Origin: Betaproteobacteria bacterium
GTDB taxonomy: Bacteria > Pseudomonadota > Gammaproteobacteria > Burkholderiales > Usitatibacteraceae
NCBI GenBank assembly: GCA_016711875.1
Contig: JADJSD010000001.1
Span: forward strand, 744,001-808,000
Direction: 5' to 3'
DNA: 64,000 nt
Part shown: positions 33,985 through 42,603 of the stretch, in pieces
Numbering within the stretch: the first letter of the stretch is position 1
Layout of the letters: each line of letters opens with the position of its first letter
The notes under the pieces: model-generated
The model's input: the letters and a program-made list of their open reading frames with translations, nothing else
Told to the model about the DNA's origin: nothing
Database searches by the model: none
Made by a program: the position numbers and the translations under genes

Positions 33985-34728
33985 TTGGGCGCACCGATCC
34001 GGACGCGGGATGTCCCCGCCCGCCGCGGGCCCGGCTGGCTCGTTGACGGGTGGACCTTCTTCCGCGGCCGCCCGCTCGTGTGGATGGGCATGGGCGCGGG
34101 GTGGATCGTCATCACCCTGGGCCTGCTCATGGTGCCGATCATCGGCGGCATCGCGGCCAACGTGCTGCAACCCGTCTTCTTCGCGAGCTTCGCGATCGCC
34201 GCCCGCAAGCAGGAAAACGGCGAGACGATCGAGATGGGCGAGCTCTTCGCGGGTTTCCGCCGGCCGCTCATGCCGCTCGCGAACCTGGGCGCCATCCTGC
34301 TGCTCGCGGAGCTCGCCATCTTCGCGCTGCTCGCGCTCCTGGGCCTGCCCGGCCTCACGGCCGATGCCGAGGGCACGGTCTCGATGGCGGACTTCGTGCG
34401 CGAGATGCAGGGCAAGGAGTGGATCCTGCTCGTGGGTCTCGTCCTCACCGCGATCGTGAAGGGGGCGCTGTGGTTCGCGCCGGCGGTGCTCGCCTTCCAC
34501 GACATGAACACGGCCCACGCGATCCGCTGGAGCCTCTACGCCGCGCTCTCCAACCTGGGCGCGATGGTGCTCTACGGGCTCGTGCTCACCGTCGCGATGG
34601 CCGCCGCCATCCTGCCCTGGGGGCTCGGGCTCATGGTCGTGATCCCGGTGATGGTGGCGAGCACCTACGTGGGCTACAAGGATGTCTTCGAGCAGATCGA
34701 CGGGGATTCCGAAGTCACGCCGGCGTGA
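33985..34728 (+). CDS. BPSS1780-like multi-pass membrane protein
   Basis: A 247-residue inner-membrane protein with about five or six helices. The opening (R-x-V-P-A-R-x-G-x-x-W-L-V-D-G-W-x-x-F pattern), then GPRPLVWMG-like and the late DMNTAHAIRWSLYAALSN and VASTYVGYKDVFE resemble a family named after Burkholderia BPSS1780. Function unknown. The start is a TTG 4 nt after thrB; no ATG fits. The 3' end overlaps the convergent uvrD by 14 bp, so the two stops lie within each other's last codons. Confidence 0.75.
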   Translation: MGAPIRTRDVPARRGPGWLVDGWTFFRGRPLVWMGMGAGWIVITLGLLMVPIIGGIAANVLQPVFFASFAIAARKQENGETIEMGELFAGFRRPLMPLANLGAILLLAELAIFALLALLGLPGLTADAEGTVSMADFVREMQGKEWILLVGLVLTAIVKGALWFAPAVLAFHDMNTAHAIRWSLYAALSNLGAMVLYGLVLTVAMAAAILPWGLGLMVVIPVMVASTYVGYKDVFEQIDGDSEVTPA

Positions 34729-37021
34729 GCTTGGCGTACTGGAGGGCCAGCCACTTGGTGCCTTCGGTGCGGAACTTCACCTGCACCCGCGCATCCAGCC
34801 CGCGCCCCTCGAAGTTGATCACGGTGCCCTCGCCGAACTTCGCGTGGACCACGTTCTGCCCGACGGAAAAGGGATGCTCGTCCGGGCGCTTCGTCTCGAA
34901 GTTCGCGCGCGGCGCGTTCGGATAGCGGTTCGGGTCCGGCCCGGGGGCACGTCCGCCGCCGGAGCCCCACGGGCTCCCCGCTCCGCCGCCTGAATTCGCC
35001 CACGCCGGCTTGTCCCAGCCTCCCCGGCTCGGCGTGGCGAGCACCTGCCGCTCCGGCAACACGATCCACTTGCACAGCTCGGCGGGGATTTCCTCCACGA
35101 ACCGCGAGACGATGCCGTAGCGCGGCTGGCCGTGCAGCATGCGGCTGCCGGCGTACGAGAGGTAAAGGCGCTTCCTCGCCCGCGTGATCGCGACGTACAT
35201 GAGGCGGCGCTCCTCCTCGATGCCGCCTTCCTCGTTGAGGCTGTTGTCGTGGGGGAAGAGGCCTTCTTCCAGGCCCGAGAGGAACACGGCGTCGAATTCG
35301 AGGCCCTTGGACGCGTGCACCGTCATGAGCTGCAGCGCGTCCTGCCCGGCCGCGGCTTCATGCTCGCCGGCTTCGAGGCTCGCGTGCGACAGGAAGGCCG
35401 CGAGCACCTGCTGCTGGTGCGTGCCCGCGACCGCCGCCACGTCCGGCTGCGATTCGCCCGCGGGCTCCACGCCCGACTCGAATTCGTCGTGGAAGAGCGT
35501 CGCGGCGTTGACCAGTTCGTTCAGGTTCTCGACGCGGTCCTGGCCGTCGCGCTCGGCGGCGTAGTGGTCCTTGAGTTTCGAGACCTCCAGCGCTTCCTCG
35601 ATGAGCTCGGGCAGCGTGAGGTGCTCCGAGGCCGCGCGCAGGCGCTCCACCATCACCATGAACTGGCCGATGGCCGCGCCCCCGCGGCCGGGCACCGCGT
35701 TCGCCTTCGCGGCGTGCGCGAGGCTTCCGAGGCCCGCCTGCGCCGCTTCCTGCAGCTGCTCGATCGACCGGGCGCCGATGCCGCGCGGCGGGAAGTTCAC
35801 CACGCGCGAGAACGCGGTGTCGTCGTCGCTGTTGGCCGCCAGGCGCAGGTACGCGAGGGCGTGCTTCACCTCCTGGCGCTCGAAGAAGCGCAGGCCGCCG
35901 TACACCTTGTAGGCGATGCCCGAGCGGAAGAGGTGGTGCTCCAGGATGCGCGACTGCGCGTTGGAGCGGTAGAGCAGCGCCATGTGGGAGAGCGCGGTGC
36001 CCTCTCGGTGCAGCTGCTTCACCTCGTCCACGACGAAGCGGGCCTCTTCCTCGTCGTTGGCGGCGGCGAAGATGCGAAGGAGTTCGCCCTTGCCCTCGGC
36101 CGTCCAGAGGTTCTTGCCCAGGCGCGCGCGGTTCCTGCTGATGACCGCGTTGGCGGCCTCGAGGATCGTGCCCTGGGAGCGGTAGTTCTGCTCGAGCTTC
36201 ACCACTTCCCGCACGCCGAAGTCGCGCAGGAACTCGTTCATGTTGCCGACGTCCGCACCTCTGAAGCGATAAATGCTCTGATCGTCGTCCCCCACGGCGA
36301 ACACGCAACCGTTGGTGCCGGCCAGCATGCGGATCCACTTGTACTGCAGCTTGTTGGTGTCCTGGAACTCGTCGACGAGGATGTGCCGGAAGCGCTGCTG
36401 GTAGTGGGTGAGCAGGTCGAGGTTGCGCGCGAGCAGCTCGAAGGTGCGCAGCAGCAGCTCCGCGAAATCGACCACGCCCTCGCGGTTGCACTGCGCGTCG
36501 TAGTCCGCGTAGAAGGCCACCATGCGGCGCGTGAAGTCGTCGCCCGCCTCCACGGCGTTGGCGCGCAGGCCCGATTCCTTGCAGTTGTTGATGAAGTGCT
36601 GCAGCTGGCGGGGCGCGAACTTCTCGTCGTCCAGGTTCTGCGCCTTGGCGAGCCGCTTGATGAGGGAGAGCTGGTCGCCCGAATCGAGGATCTGGAAGAG
36701 CTGCGGCAGGCCCGCGTCGCGGAAGTGCGCGCGCAGGAGCCGGTTGCACAGGCCGTGGAAGGTGCCCACCCACATGCCGCGCGTGTTGATGGGCAGCATG
36801 GCCGACAATCGCGTGAGCATCTCGCGCGCGGCCTTGTTCGTGAAGGTGACGGCCAGGAGTCCCGCGGGGCTCGTCTCGCGCGACTGGATGAGGTGCGCGA
36901 TGCGCGTGGTGAGCACGCGCGTCTTGCCGCTGCCGGCGCCCGCCAGGATGAGGGCGGATTCGCGGGCGAGGGTGACGGCGCGCAGCTGTTCGGGGTTGAG
37001 ACCGGAGAGAAGTTCGGGCAT
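34715..37021 (-). CDS. uvrD: DNA helicase II (UvrD)
   Basis: A 768-residue SF1A helicase used in mismatch and excision repair. Motifs run in order: Q-motif GLNPEQLRAV, Walker A LAGAGSGKTRVL, Ia TFTNKAA, II VDEFQDTN, III GDDDQSIYRFRGA, IV EQNYRSQGTI, V LMTVHASKGLEFDAVFL, VI EEERRLMYVAITRARKRL. A C-terminal Tudor-like segment (FSVGQNVVHAKFGEGTVINF) follows a glycine-rich linker. ATG at 37021 starts MPELLSGLNPEQ; a longer frame upstream lacks family support. Confidence 0.96.
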   Translation of the reverse strand: MPELLSGLNPEQLRAVTLARESALILAGAGSGKTRVLTTRIAHLIQSRETSPAGLLAVTFTNKAAREMLTRLSAMLPINTRGMWVGTFHGLCNRLLRAHFRDAGLPQLFQILDSGDQLSLIKRLAKAQNLDDEKFAPRQLQHFINNCKESGLRANAVEAGDDFTRRMVAFYADYDAQCNREGVVDFAELLLRTFELLARNLDLLTHYQQRFRHILVDEFQDTNKLQYKWIRMLAGTNGCVFAVGDDDQSIYRFRGADVGNMNEFLRDFGVREVVKLEQNYRSQGTILEAANAVISRNRARLGKNLWTAEGKGELLRIFAAANDEEEARFVVDEVKQLHREGTALSHMALLYRSNAQSRILEHHLFRSGIAYKVYGGLRFFERQEVKHALAYLRLAANSDDDTAFSRVVNFPPRGIGARSIEQLQEAAQAGLGSLAHAAKANAVPGRGGAAIGQFMVMVERLRAASEHLTLPELIEEALEVSKLKDHYAAERDGQDRVENLNELVNAATLFHDEFESGVEPAGESQPDVAAVAGTHQQQVLAAFLSHASLEAGEHEAAAGQDALQLMTVHASKGLEFDAVFLSGLEEGLFPHDNSLNEEGGIEEERRLMYVAITRARKRLYLSYAGSRMLHGQPRYGIVSRFVEEIPAELCKWIVLPERQVLATPSRGGWDKPAWANSGGGAGSPWGSGGGRAPGPDPNRYPNAPRANFETKRPDEHPFSVGQNVVHAKFGEGTVINFEGRGLDARVQVKFRTEGTKWLALQYAKLTPA

Positions 37022-37073
37022 GGCGGGCGTGTCGCGGGGGAGCCGCGATTTTCTCACGCCGCGGGCCGCGGTT

Positions 37074-38114
37074 TCAGGCCGGCGCGCGCTTTCTTTTCGC
37101 GAAGGCGTGGAGCGAGTCGATCACGTCCTGCGGCAGGGGAATGCCCTCGTCGCGAAAGCGCGCCATGCGGGCGAGCTCGATCTCGCCCGGCACGACGACC
37201 GGGGACGACGGATCGGACGGCGGCGAGGCGTGCAGGATGGCGCGGAAATCCGCCATCCGCCCGGCGAGCCATTCGGCCGCGCCGAGCTTCGTCGTATCGA
37301 GCGCGATGAAGAAATGGCCGAGGTCCTGGGGCTTCTGCGGGTCGGCGGACCACGAGCTCACGTGCGTGAGGAATCCCGCGCCCGAGAGCAGGCCCGCGAA
37401 CAGGTCGACCGTGAGCGCGAGGCCGTAGCCCTTGTGGCCGCCCACGGGCTGCAGGAACCCGTCGAGCGCGGCCTTCGCGTCGGTGGTGGGCCGGCCGGCG
37501 GCATCCGTGGCCCACGTGGCGGGAATCGGCTCGCCCTTCGCGGCGGCGCTGCGGATCTTGGCGCGCGCGGCCACGCTCATCGCCATGTCGAGCAGGAACG
37601 GCGGGCCGCCGGGCTGCGGCACGCCGAAGCCGAGCGGGTTGTTGCCCAGGCGCGCGTCCCCGCCGCCCCAGGGCGCGATGGTCGTGGTGGCGTTGCTGCC
37701 GATCATCGTCGCGAAGCCGGCCTCGGCGGCGATGTAGCCGTACGGAGAGATCGGGCCGAAATGATTGCTGGCCCGCGCGAAGGCCATGCCCACGCCGCAC
37801 TCGCGCGCAAGGTCCATGGCCGCCTCCAGCGCGCGCATGCCGACGAGGGGCCCCAGGCCGTTGGCGCCATCGACGCGGGCCACGGCGGGCGCGACCTTCT
37901 CGACGCGAACCTGCGCACCGGCGCAGATGCCGCCCAGGTCGACCCGCTCGCCATACGAGGCGACCCGTGAGACGCCGTGCGTGTGCAGGCCGAAGAGATC
38001 CGCGAGGACGAGGATGCGGGCGCTGTCCGCCGCGTCGCGGGGCGCGAGGCCCAGCCCTTCGAGAGCCGAAGTGGCGAGCGACGTGAGCTCGGCCTCGCCG
38101 AGGCGGGGCGTCAT
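37074..38114 (-). CDS. Ldh family NAD(P)-dependent oxidoreductase
   Basis: A 346-residue enzyme of the malate/L-lactate/ureidoglycolate dehydrogenase (YiaK-like) group, unrelated to classic MDH. Family traits: DLFGLHTHGVSRVASY, ASNHFGPISPYGYIAAEAGF (the histidine is the likely catalytic base), IGSNATTTIAPWGGGDARLGNNPLGFG, and GHKGYGLALTVDLFAGLLSGAG. It reduces or oxidises a 2-hydroxy acid; substrate unknown. It lies 8 nt downstream of the Bug binding-protein gene and is probably cotranscribed with it under the GntR operator. Confidence 0.87.
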   Translation of the reverse strand: MTPRLGEAELTSLATSALEGLGLAPRDAADSARILVLADLFGLHTHGVSRVASYGERVDLGGICAGAQVRVEKVAPAVARVDGANGLGPLVGMRALEAAMDLARECGVGMAFARASNHFGPISPYGYIAAEAGFATMIGSNATTTIAPWGGGDARLGNNPLGFGVPQPGGPPFLLDMAMSVAARAKIRSAAAKGEPIPATWATDAAGRPTTDAKAALDGFLQPVGGHKGYGLALTVDLFAGLLSGAGFLTHVSSWSADPQKPQDLGHFFIALDTTKLGAAEWLAGRMADFRAILHASPPSDPSSPVVVPGEIELARMARFRDEGIPLPQDVIDSLHAFAKRKRAPA

Positions 38115-38122
38115 GGGGGCGC

Positions 38123-39085
38123 CTAGTTGCCCTGGATGTTGGCCTTCTTCACCACGCGGCCCCAGTTGTCGTATTCCTGCTTGATGTAGGCCGCCAGCTC
38201 CTCGCGCGTGCCCGCGGCGGGCTCGAGGAAGTGCTGGGCGAGTTGCGCCTTCACGTCCGGCGAATTGAGCGCCTTCACCAGTTCCCGGTTCCAGCGCTCG
38301 AGGATCGGCTGCGGCACCTTGGACGACGTGACGAACGCGTACCAGTTGCTCGCCTCGAAACCGGGGAAGCCCGATTCGGCGATGGTCGGCACGTTGGGCA
38401 GGAAGGTCGAGCGCTTCGCGCCCGTGACGGCGATGGCGCGCAGCTTCCCGGTCTCGATGTGCGGCCCGGCCGTCGAATGGGTGGAGTAGTAGGCGCCGAC
38501 GCGCCCGCCCAGCAGGTCCGTCATGGCCGGGCCGCCGCCCTTGTACGGGATGTGGACGATGTCGACGCCCGCGCGCTGGTTGAAGAGTTCGCCGGCCAGG
38601 TGCGAGGCGCTGCCCACGCCCGTGGAGGCGTAGTCGAGGCTGCCGGGCTTCGCCTTGGCGAGGGCGATGTATTCCGCGAGGCTCTTCGCCGGCACGCCCG
38701 CGTGCACGACGAGCACGTTGGGGAAGTTGACCGCCATGGTGAGGGGCGCGAGGTCCTTGAGCGGGTCGTACGGCAGCTTGGCGACCAGGTGCGGCGCCAC
38801 CGACAGCGGGCCGACGGAACCCAGGAGGATCGTGTAGCCATCCGGGTTCGCCGTGGCCATCTGGTGGTGGACGATGTTGCCGCCCGCACCGGGCTTGTTC
38901 TCGACGACCACGGGCTGGCCGAGGTTCTCCGAGAGCTTCTTCGCGATGATGCGCGCGGCGGTGTCGGTGGCGCCCCCGGGCGCGAAGCCCACGAGGATCG
39001 TCACCTGGCGGGACGGGAAATCGGCCTGCGCGAGGGCCGTGCCCGCGAATGCGAGCGCGGCCGCGAGAGCGGCGAAGCGTTTCAT
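38123..39085 (-). CDS. Bug-type (TctC) periplasmic substrate-binding protein
   Basis: A 320-residue secreted protein. Signal peptide MKRFAALAAALAFAGTALAQ, then the Bug signature FPSRQVTILVGFAPGGATDT and VENKPGAGGNIVHHQMA. Bug proteins feed tripartite tricarboxylate carriers, but no tctA or tctB gene is near; orphans of this kind are abundant in Burkholderiales and some work in sensing. The neighbourhood (TcuAB, GntR) suggests a tricarboxylate or related acid ligand, which is inference. ATG at 39085. Confidence 0.92.
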   Translation of the reverse strand: MKRFAALAAALAFAGTALAQADFPSRQVTILVGFAPGGATDTAARIIAKKLSENLGQPVVVENKPGAGGNIVHHQMATANPDGYTILLGSVGPLSVAPHLVAKLPYDPLKDLAPLTMAVNFPNVLVVHAGVPAKSLAEYIALAKAKPGSLDYASTGVGSASHLAGELFNQRAGVDIVHIPYKGGGPAMTDLLGGRVGAYYSTHSTAGPHIETGKLRAIAVTGAKRSTFLPNVPTIAESGFPGFEASNWYAFVTSSKVPQPILERWNRELVKALNSPDVKAQLAQHFLEPAAGTREELAAYIKQEYDNWGRVVKKANIQGN

Positions 39086-39132
39086 GTTATTTATCCTCCG
39101 GGATTTGCGTCGGGCGGCAATGCTCGTATACC

Positions 39133-39144
39133 ATTGTATACAAT
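39133..39144. promoter_or_regulatory. Palindromic GntR-type operator
   Basis: ATTGTATACAAT is a perfect 12-bp palindrome in the 86-nt gap between the Bug gene (minus) and the gntR gene (plus). A second GTATAC half lies at 39126-39131. This form suits FCD-class GntR regulators, so it is likely the site by which the adjacent regulator controls both directions. Confidence 0.6.
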
Positions 39145-39171
39145 CATCGGACCCTGTCAACGAGTCGCCCC

Positions 39172-39867
39172 GTGCCCCGAGCCGCCGCCCCTGCCCGCAG
39201 AACCGCCCCCCGCCGGCCGCCCAAGCCCGGCGAGGCGAAGGCCTCGCGCGGCGACCTCGCCTACCAGCGGCTCTTCGAGGCCATCGAGCGCGGCACGCTG
39301 AAGCCGGGCTCGCGTCTGCGCGAGCTGGAGCTCTCCGCCTGGCTGGGGGCGAGCCGCACGCCCATCCGGGAGGCCTTGGGCAGGTTGGAGGGCGAGGGCC
39401 TCATCGGGCGTGACCCTTCGCGCGGCATGATCGTCGCCGAACTGGATCACGGCATGGTCGCGGAGCTCTACGCGATGCGCGAGGTGCTCGAGGGCACCGC
39501 CGCGGCCCTCGCCGCCCGCCACGCGTCGGAAGCGGAGATCGACGCGCTTCGCGAGATCGCGCAGCGCGATCGCGGACTCGAGGACCCCGTCCGCATCGCC
39601 CGCGTGAACCGCCTCTTCCACGAGGCGCTCTTCCGCTCGGCGCACAACCGATTCCTGCTGCGCGCCGTGAACGCGCTTCGCCAGTCGATGGTGCTGCTGG
39701 GCCCCACGACGCTCGCCACGCCCGGCCGGCCCGACAAGGCACGCGGCGAGCACGAGGGCATCGTGGAAGCCCTCGCGAAGCGCGACCCGGGCGCGGCGGA
39801 CGAAGCGGCCCGCACCCATATCCGCGCGGCGTACCGCACGCGCCTCACCCTGATGCTGGAGTGCTGA
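39172..39867 (+). CDS. GntR family (FCD) transcriptional regulator
   Basis: A 231-residue regulator. After a basic, proline-rich N-terminus comes the winged helix (residues about 25-90: LAYQRLFEAIERGTLKPGSRL, ASRTPIREALGRLEGEGLI), then an all-helical FCD ligand domain (AELYAMREVLEGTAAALAARH; NRLFHEALFRSAHN). FCD domains bind small carboxylates with a metal. The GTG at 39172 is used because the frame further upstream runs over the operator and the Bug promoter region. It takes the place that LysR-type TcuR holds in Salmonella. Its stop overlaps the tcuA start (TGATG). Confidence 0.88.
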   Translation: MPRAAAPARRTAPRRPPKPGEAKASRGDLAYQRLFEAIERGTLKPGSRLRELELSAWLGASRTPIREALGRLEGEGLIGRDPSRGMIVAELDHGMVAELYAMREVLEGTAAALAARHASEAEIDALREIAQRDRGLEDPVRIARVNRLFHEALFRSAHNRFLLRAVNALRQSMVLLGPTTLATPGRPDKARGEHEGIVEALAKRDPGAADEAARTHIRAAYRTRLTLMLEC

Positions 39868-41258
39868 TGGCGGCCGGGAAGTCCTGCGACGTGCTGGTGC
39901 TGGGCGGCGGGAACGCGGCCCTGTGCGCCGCGCTCACGGCGAGGGAGGCCGGCGCGTCGGTCATCGTGCTGGAAGTCGCGCCGCGCGCCGTGCGCGGCGG
40001 CAACAGCCGGCACACCCGCAACATGCGCACGATGCACGATGCGCCGCTCGACGTGCTCACCGGGGCCTATCCGGAGGAGGAATACTGGCAGGACCTCCTC
40101 AAGGTGACCGGCGGCCAGACGAAGGAGAACCTCGCCCGCATCGCCATCCGCGAGACCGAAGGCAACCTGCCCTGGATGAAATCGAAGGGCGTGCGCTTCC
40201 AGCCCCCGCTGGGCGGCACGCTGCACCTGTCCCGCACCAACGCCTTCTTCCTGGGCGGCGGCAAGGCGCTCATGAACGCCTATTACGCGGCGGCCGAGAG
40301 CGCGGGCATTGAAATCCGCTACGAAACCGAGGTCGTGGACCTCGACATCCGCGACGGCGTCTTCCATTCGGCCACCGTCGAGCAGGCGGGCGAGCGCGCG
40401 ATGATCCGCGCGTCAGCCGTCGTCGCCGCGGCCGGCGGGTTCGAGTCGAACCTCGAATGGCTGCGCGAGGCGTGGGGGCCGACGGCCGACAATTTCCTCA
40501 TCCGCGGCACGCCCTACAACCGGGGCCGCGTGCTCAAGCTCTTCATGGAACGCGGCGCCGAGACGCTGGGCGACCCGACCCAGGGGCACTGCGTGGCCAT
40601 CGACGCGCGCTCGCCGAAGTTCGACGGCGGCATCGTCACCCGCGTGGACGCGGTGTCGCTGGGCATCGTGGTCAATGCCGACGCGGATCGCTTCTACGAC
40701 GAAGGCGAGGATTTCTGGCCCAAGCGCTACGCCATCTGGGGCCGGCTCGTGGCGGGCCAGCCGGGGCAGATCGCCTACTCGATCATCGACTCGAAATCGA
40801 TGGGCCGGTTCATGCCGCCCGTCTTCCCGCCCGTGCAGGCCCGCACGCTCGCGGACCTGGCGAAGGCCCTCACGCTGGACCCCGCCCGGCTCGAAAGGAC
40901 GGTCGCGGATTTCAACGCCGCCGTGCGCCCCGGCACCTTCGACCACACGATCTTCGACGATTGCCGGACGGAGGGCCTCGCGCCGGCCAAGACCCACTGG
41001 GCGCGCGCCATCGACACGCCCCCCTTCTACGCCTACCCCCTGCGGCCGGGCATCACCTTCACCTACCTGAGCGTGGTCGTGGACGAGAGCGCGCGCGTGA
41101 GATTCGGCGGCACCCATTCGGAGAACGTCTTCGCCGCGGGCGAGATCATGTCGGGCAACGTGCTCGGCAAGGGCTACGTGGCCGGCGTCGGCATGGCGAT
41201 CGGCACCACGTTCGGACGCATCGCGGGCCGGGAGGCCGCACGCCATGTCCGCGGCTGA
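39867..41258 (+). CDS. tcuA: FAD-dependent tricarballylate dehydrogenase (TcuA-like)
   Basis: A 463-residue flavoprotein of the fumarate reductase/succinate dehydrogenase type. The N-terminal FAD-binding motif VLVLGGGNAALCAALTAREA and the C-terminal AGEIMSGNVLGKGYVAGVG are typical of TcuA, which oxidises tricarballylate to cis-aconitate. ATG at 39867 is preferred over GTG at 39861, because GGAG lies 5-6 nt upstream and the TGA stop of gntR overlaps it. TcuB, its electron acceptor, is encoded next with a 14-bp overlap. Confidence 0.87.
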   Translation: MAAGKSCDVLVLGGGNAALCAALTAREAGASVIVLEVAPRAVRGGNSRHTRNMRTMHDAPLDVLTGAYPEEEYWQDLLKVTGGQTKENLARIAIRETEGNLPWMKSKGVRFQPPLGGTLHLSRTNAFFLGGGKALMNAYYAAAESAGIEIRYETEVVDLDIRDGVFHSATVEQAGERAMIRASAVVAAAGGFESNLEWLREAWGPTADNFLIRGTPYNRGRVLKLFMERGAETLGDPTQGHCVAIDARSPKFDGGIVTRVDAVSLGIVVNADADRFYDEGEDFWPKRYAIWGRLVAGQPGQIAYSIIDSKSMGRFMPPVFPPVQARTLADLAKALTLDPARLERTVADFNAAVRPGTFDHTIFDDCRTEGLAPAKTHWARAIDTPPFYAYPLRPGITFTYLSVVVDESARVRFGGTHSENVFAAGEIMSGNVLGKGYVAGVGMAIGTTFGRIAGREAARHVRG

Positions 41259-42393
41259 GGAACGCAAGAGCCTGCCGGCGCTCATCGAGGAGGCCCAGCG
41301 CCTTCTCGCCATCTGCAACGCATGCCGCTACTGCGAAGGCTACTGCGCGGTGTTTCCCGCCTTGCAGCGCCGCCTCGCCTTCCCCGAGCACGACGTCCAC
41401 TACCTGGCGAACCTGTGCCACAACTGCGGCGCGTGCCACTACGCCTGCCAGTACGCGCCGCCGCACCCGTTCGACCTCAACTTCCCGCGCACCCTCGCCC
41501 GCGTGCGCGAGCAGACGTACCGCAAGTACGCCTGGCCGGGCGCGTTCGCGAGCCTCTATGACCGCAACGCCCTCGCCGTCGCCCTCGCCTCCTTCGCCGG
41601 CATCGCGTTCATGTTCCTGCTGGCGGCGTTCCTCTCCGACCCCGCGCGGCTCTTCCAGGCGCATCCGGATGCGAAGGGCTCCTTCTACGCACTCATCCCC
41701 CACGGGACGATGGTGGCGGTGTTCGGTGCGGTGTCGGCGTTCGTCGCGGTGGCCTTCACGGTGGGCATCGCCCGATTCTGGCCGGACATGGGCGAGCGCC
41801 TGGCGGATTTCGTGAGGCCTTCCACGGCGGCGGAAGCGCTGCACGACGCCTTCACGCTGCACTGGCTGGACGGCGGGGAGGATGGCCAGGGATGCCGCCA
41901 CCCGGACGAGAAGCCCTCGAACGCGCGGCGCATCTACCACCACCTCACCTTCTACGGTTTCCTGCTTTGCTTCGCCGCCACGAGCACGGCGACGGTCTAC
42001 CACTACGTCCTTGGCTGGAAGGCTCCCTACCCCTTCCTCAGCCTGCCCGTGGTGCTGGGGGTCGTGGGCGGCATCGGCCTCATCGTGGGCCCGCTGGGGC
42101 TGATGGCGCTGCGCCGCCGGCGTGATCCGGAGCTGGCCGCGCCCGAGCAGAAGGGCATGGACGAAGGCTTCCTCGCGCTCCTCGTGGCCACCAGCGTCAC
42201 GGGCCTCGCGCTGCTCTTCCTGCGCGAGACGGCGGCGATGGGTACGCTGCTGTGCCTGCACCTGGGGGCGGTACTCGCGCTCTTCCTCACCATGCCCTAC
42301 GGCAAGTTCGCGCACGCGATCTATCGCGTCGCGGCGCTCGTGCGATTCCACCTGGAACGGCGCCGGCCGGTGGCCTTCAGCCTGCCCGAGTAG
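41245..42393 (+). CDS. tcuB: Tricarballylate utilization protein TcuB-like, Fe-S/haem membrane subunit
   Basis: A 382-residue protein. The N-terminal domain carries two cysteine sets for 4Fe-4S clusters (CNACRYCEGYC and CHNCGACHYAC); the rest has about six membrane helices with histidines suited to haem b (RRIYHHLTFYGFLLCFAATS, LLCLHLGAVLAL). TcuB takes electrons from the FADH2 of TcuA and passes them to quinone. It overlaps tcuA by 14 bp. The usual TcuC importer gene is absent here; the Bug protein upstream is the only transport-related gene in the locus. Confidence 0.88.
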   Translation: MSAAEERKSLPALIEEAQRLLAICNACRYCEGYCAVFPALQRRLAFPEHDVHYLANLCHNCGACHYACQYAPPHPFDLNFPRTLARVREQTYRKYAWPGAFASLYDRNALAVALASFAGIAFMFLLAAFLSDPARLFQAHPDAKGSFYALIPHGTMVAVFGAVSAFVAVAFTVGIARFWPDMGERLADFVRPSTAAEALHDAFTLHWLDGGEDGQGCRHPDEKPSNARRIYHHLTFYGFLLCFAATSTATVYHYVLGWKAPYPFLSLPVVLGVVGGIGLIVGPLGLMALRRRRDPELAAPEQKGMDEGFLALLVATSVTGLALLFLRETAAMGTLLCLHLGAVLALFLTMPYGKFAHAIYRVAALVRFHLERRRPVAFSLPE

Positions 42394-42408
42394 GCGGGGC
42401 AAAAAATG

Positions 42409-42430
42409 GGGGGCGCCCGAAAGCGCCCCC
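42409..42430. terminator. Strong hairpin between tcuB and leuS
   Basis: GGGGGCGC and GCGCCCCC form a perfect 8-bp stem with a 6-nt loop (CCGAAA), 16 nt after the tcuB stop. A run of six A precedes it at 42401-42406, so it has a T-run only when read on the minus strand. It may stop tcuB transcription weakly, or block antisense transcription. Confidence 0.5.
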
Positions 42431-42555
42431 GAACGTTCTGCCCCACAATCCGGGCACCGCCAAAGGATTGATGCCCACCTTCATGACAGACGGTGCGGCG
42501 CACAAGTTCCCGCAGCCGCAAGCGCGCGAAGAATCAAGGGGTTGGGTGACCCCGC

Positions 42556-42564
42556 TGCTATAAT
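42556..42564 (+). promoter_or_regulatory. Extended -10 promoter of leuS
   Basis: TGCTATAAT combines a perfect TATAAT with the TGn extension. It lies 40 nt before the leuS ATG. No good -35 is seen at 16-18 nt, which fits an extended -10 promoter. An inverted repeat GGGGT/ACCCC just upstream (42538-42553) could be part of control. Confidence 0.6.
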
Positions 42565-42603
42565 TTGCGCATCGCACCACGCCCATCCCGATTGAGTACC
42601 GCA

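Noticed and set aside
33971..34728. Overlap of the membrane protein gene and uvrD 3' ends as a sign of frame error
   Set aside because: Both proteins end in family-like sequences, and a 14-bp tail overlap of convergent genes is ordinary.
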